Assembly (NCBI GenBank): GCA_947460085.1
Contig: CANHGA010000026.1
Location: 1 to 14,291, forward strand
DNA from: Synechococcaceae cyanobacterium
GTDB lineage: Bacteria > Cyanobacteriota > Cyanobacteriia > PCC-6307 > Cyanobiaceae
Direction of reading: 5' to 3'
Length of the DNA: 14,291 nt
Below, one piece after another: positions 12,729 to 14,291 of this stretch. The stretch's first letter is position 1; each line of letters opens with the position of its first letter. A program made the position numbers and the translations under genes. The notes beneath the pieces are model-generated. The model searched no databases. It worked only from the letters and a program-made list of their open reading frames with translations, and was not told where the DNA came from.

Positions 12729-14291
12729 TTACGCCGGTTGCAATTCGCGGGTTGGGGCGACTGGTGCCTTGGGGGGTTCGGGCGGCAGATTGGCGAGTTG
12801 CTCTTGAATTTCCTGGCGAACGATTGCCCTGTATTCCAGGAAGTGCTCGTTGTGGGCGAGGATCGAAACGAAGCCCTTAAAGCGCTTGGGATTGTGGCGA
12901 GCCATGCCGGCTAGGGCCTTCCAGAAGCGGAAACGGGTGTCCCGCTTGAAGCCTTGGCGCCACACCACCGTGGCCAGGGCCCTGAGATCGGTCCAGTCGG
13001 TGCCGCGGGCTTCTTTGCGGTTTTCGGGAATGACAAATTCCTTGTATCTCTGGGGGGGCAGCTTGAGGAAATAGCTGTACACCCGATCGATGTAGGCATT
13101 GGGTTCGTAGAGCGCCGCAAAGGCATCCACGTATTCGTTGGCAATGTCGCGGATGGGCCGCGTCGGCACAAAGTTGAGCAGGTTGGTTTGGTTGACTCCT
13201 TTGGCTGCTGCTGTGGCCTGGATCAGCCGCTCTTCCCGCTCCAGTCGGTGCCAGAGGGCCGTATTTGGCAGGGCTTGCAGCATGCCCATCATCGCGTGGG
13301 GAATACCCGTGCGGCTGACGAACTCCACGATCCGGCTGCCAGCGCCTTGCTTTTCTCCATCGAAACCGATGATGAATCCGGCCATCACCCGGAGGCCGTA
13401 GGAGGTGATTTTGTTGACCGAATCTTCGAGGGAGCTGCGGGTGTTTTGCAGTTTTCCGGCCGTGGCCAGGCTGGCCTCATCGGGGGTTTCAATACCCAGG
13501 AAGACGCTTTCAAAGCGGGCTTCCACCATCATGGTCATCAGTTCGTCGTCGGCGGCCAGATCGACGGAGGCTTCCGTTGCAAAGCTGAAGGGATAGCCGT
13601 TGTCGATCTGCCACTGTTTCAGCATCGGCAGGAGTAACTTCACGTTGCGCTTGTTGCCAATGAAGTTGTCATCCACCAAAAAGACGGAACGGCGCCAGCC
13701 CAGGTCGAAGAGATACTGAAGCTCTGCGATTAATTGCTCGGGATTCTTGGTGCGGGGCTTACGGCCATACAGCACGATGATGTCGCAGAACTCACATTGA
13801 AAGGGGCATCCCCGGGAGAACTGAACCGACATTTCCGAATAGGCCGGCAGCTCGAGCAGGTCAAAGCGGGGAATCGGGGTGCCGGTGACGTCAGGCTTCA
13901 CCCCGTCGGAGCTGAAGCGGCCAGCGTTCTCCCCCCGTTCCAAGGCTTCGATGAACATCGGCAGGGTGATTTCACCCTCGTCGAGAACTTTGAAGTCAGC
14001 TAAATCCAGTTCGGGGGCATCCGGCGTCGAGCTGGCAAAGGGGCCACCAACGGCCACGGGAATGCCCAGGGCCTTGGCCTTAGCGATCTGCGCAGCCATG
14101 TCGGCCTTTTGCACGATCATTCCGGAGATCACTACGAGCTCTGCCCAGGCCCACTCGGCCTCAGTTACTTCGCGCACATTGCGGTCAACCAGCTTCATCT
14201 CCCAGTGCTGGGGGAGCAGGGCCGCCACGGTCACCAATCCCAGGGGAGGGAGCAGCACCTTGCGGTTGACCAATTCAAGAATTTTCTCGTA
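12729..14291 (-). CDS. cobalamin-binding radical SAM protein, 5' end outside window
   Basis: The frame is open to the right edge, giving 520 visible residues that start 'YEKILELVNRKVLLPPLGLVTVAALLP'. Full-length relatives suggest that only about 20 N-terminal residues are missing. Residues 1-125 form a cobalamin-binding-like domain ('PPLGLVTVAALLP', 'MKLVDRNV', 'PVAVGGPFASS') without the DxHxxG motif. The radical SAM core has Cys162, Cys166 and Cys169 in 'SRGCPFQCEFCD', then 'VFLVDDNFIGNK', 'FATEASVDLA' and 'FLGIETPDEASL'. A C-terminal DUF4070-type region follows from about residue 370. This architecture matches B12-dependent class B radical SAM methylases and is related to the hopanoid 2-methylase HpnP. 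The sequence alone does not assign it to HpnP, and the substrate is unknown. The Pro-rich last 20 residues are probably disordered. Confidence 0.88.
   Translation of the reverse strand, partial: YEKILELVNRKVLLPPLGLVTVAALLPQHWEMKLVDRNVREVTEAEWAWAELVVISGMIVQKADMAAQIAKAKALGIPVAVGGPFASSTPDAPELDLADFKVLDEGEITLPMFIEALERGENAGRFSSDGVKPDVTGTPIPRFDLLELPAYSEMSVQFSRGCPFQCEFCDIIVLYGRKPRTKNPEQLIAELQYLFDLGWRRSVFLVDDNFIGNKRNVKLLLPMLKQWQIDNGYPFSFATEASVDLAADDELMTMMVEARFESVFLGIETPDEASLATAGKLQNTRSSLEDSVNKITSYGLRVMAGFIIGFDGEKQGAGSRIVEFVSRTGIPHAMMGMLQALPNTALWHRLEREERLIQATAAAKGVNQTNLLNFVPTRPIRDIANEYVDAFAALYEPNAYIDRVYSYFLKLPPQRYKEFVIPENRKEARGTDWTDLRALATVVWRQGFKRDTRFRFWKALAGMARHNPKRFKGFVSILAHNEHFLEYRAIVRQEIQEQLANLPPEPPKAPVAPTRELQPA

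Noticed and set aside
14271..14273. TTG as the true start of the radical SAM gene
   Set aside because: Codons beyond it (Y-E-K-I-L-E) fit the family and the frame runs to the edge, so the gene is cut by the window.
12729..14291. Calling the radical SAM gene hpnP
   Set aside because: Shared motifs show kinship only; no hopanoid genes are visible here and the N-terminus is missing.

Overview
The window looks like a chromosome segment of a high-GC unicellular alpha-cyanobacterium of the marine/freshwater Synechococcus-Cyanobium type. Support: a plant-type zeta-carotene desaturase end, a CRR7 (NDH-1 related) protein, Ycf33/DUF751, DUF6816, DUF6554-like and DUF4346 proteins, a PaO-family Rieske oxygenase, very short intergenic gaps, and no copy of the HIP1 octamer that I noticed by eye. 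There are no tRNA or rRNA genes, insertion sequences, prophage genes or CRISPR arrays. It reads as core chromosome rather than a genomic island. The longest gene-free stretch is 84 bases (11051-11134).

Left part (1-6619). A plus-strand run carries the 3' end of zds, an SRPBCC (START-like) protein and a small lipoprotein whose start lies inside the SRPBCC gene. It converges on, and overlaps, a compact six-gene minus-strand run read from 6619 down to 1253: DUF751/ycf33, rbfA, nagZ, a Rieske oxygenase, a glycosyltransferase with TPRs, and hemD. Gaps there are 1-18 bases, or overlaps, so it is probably one transcription unit mixing translation (RbfA), cell-wall recycling (NagZ) and tetrapyrrole chemistry (HemD and possibly the Rieske enzyme).

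Middle part (6679-9017). A GST-fold protein (plus) converges on an exported DUF6816 protein (minus). The latter diverges, over only 17 bases, from a small CRR7 gene, which in turn converges on shikimate kinase.

Right part (9079-14291). A double-domain 6-pyruvoyl-tetrahydropterin-synthase-like protein is followed at once by a stand-alone RibD-C reductase. Then come a small exported DUF6554-like protein (minus), a FemAB/DUF482-like acyltransferase-fold protein, a DUF4346 protein, and, running off the right edge on the minus strand, a cobalamin-binding radical SAM protein related in sequence to the hopanoid 2-methylase HpnP.

I see no clearly new multi-gene system. The most interesting points are the tandem PTPS protein, whose first domain keeps its zinc ligands but appears to have lost the catalytic His; its pairing with a RibD-C reductase and a nearby DUF4346 gene; the CTG tract read in two frames by two genes; the in-frame 15-bp minisatellite in the NagZ linker; and the repeated 3' overlaps between convergent genes.
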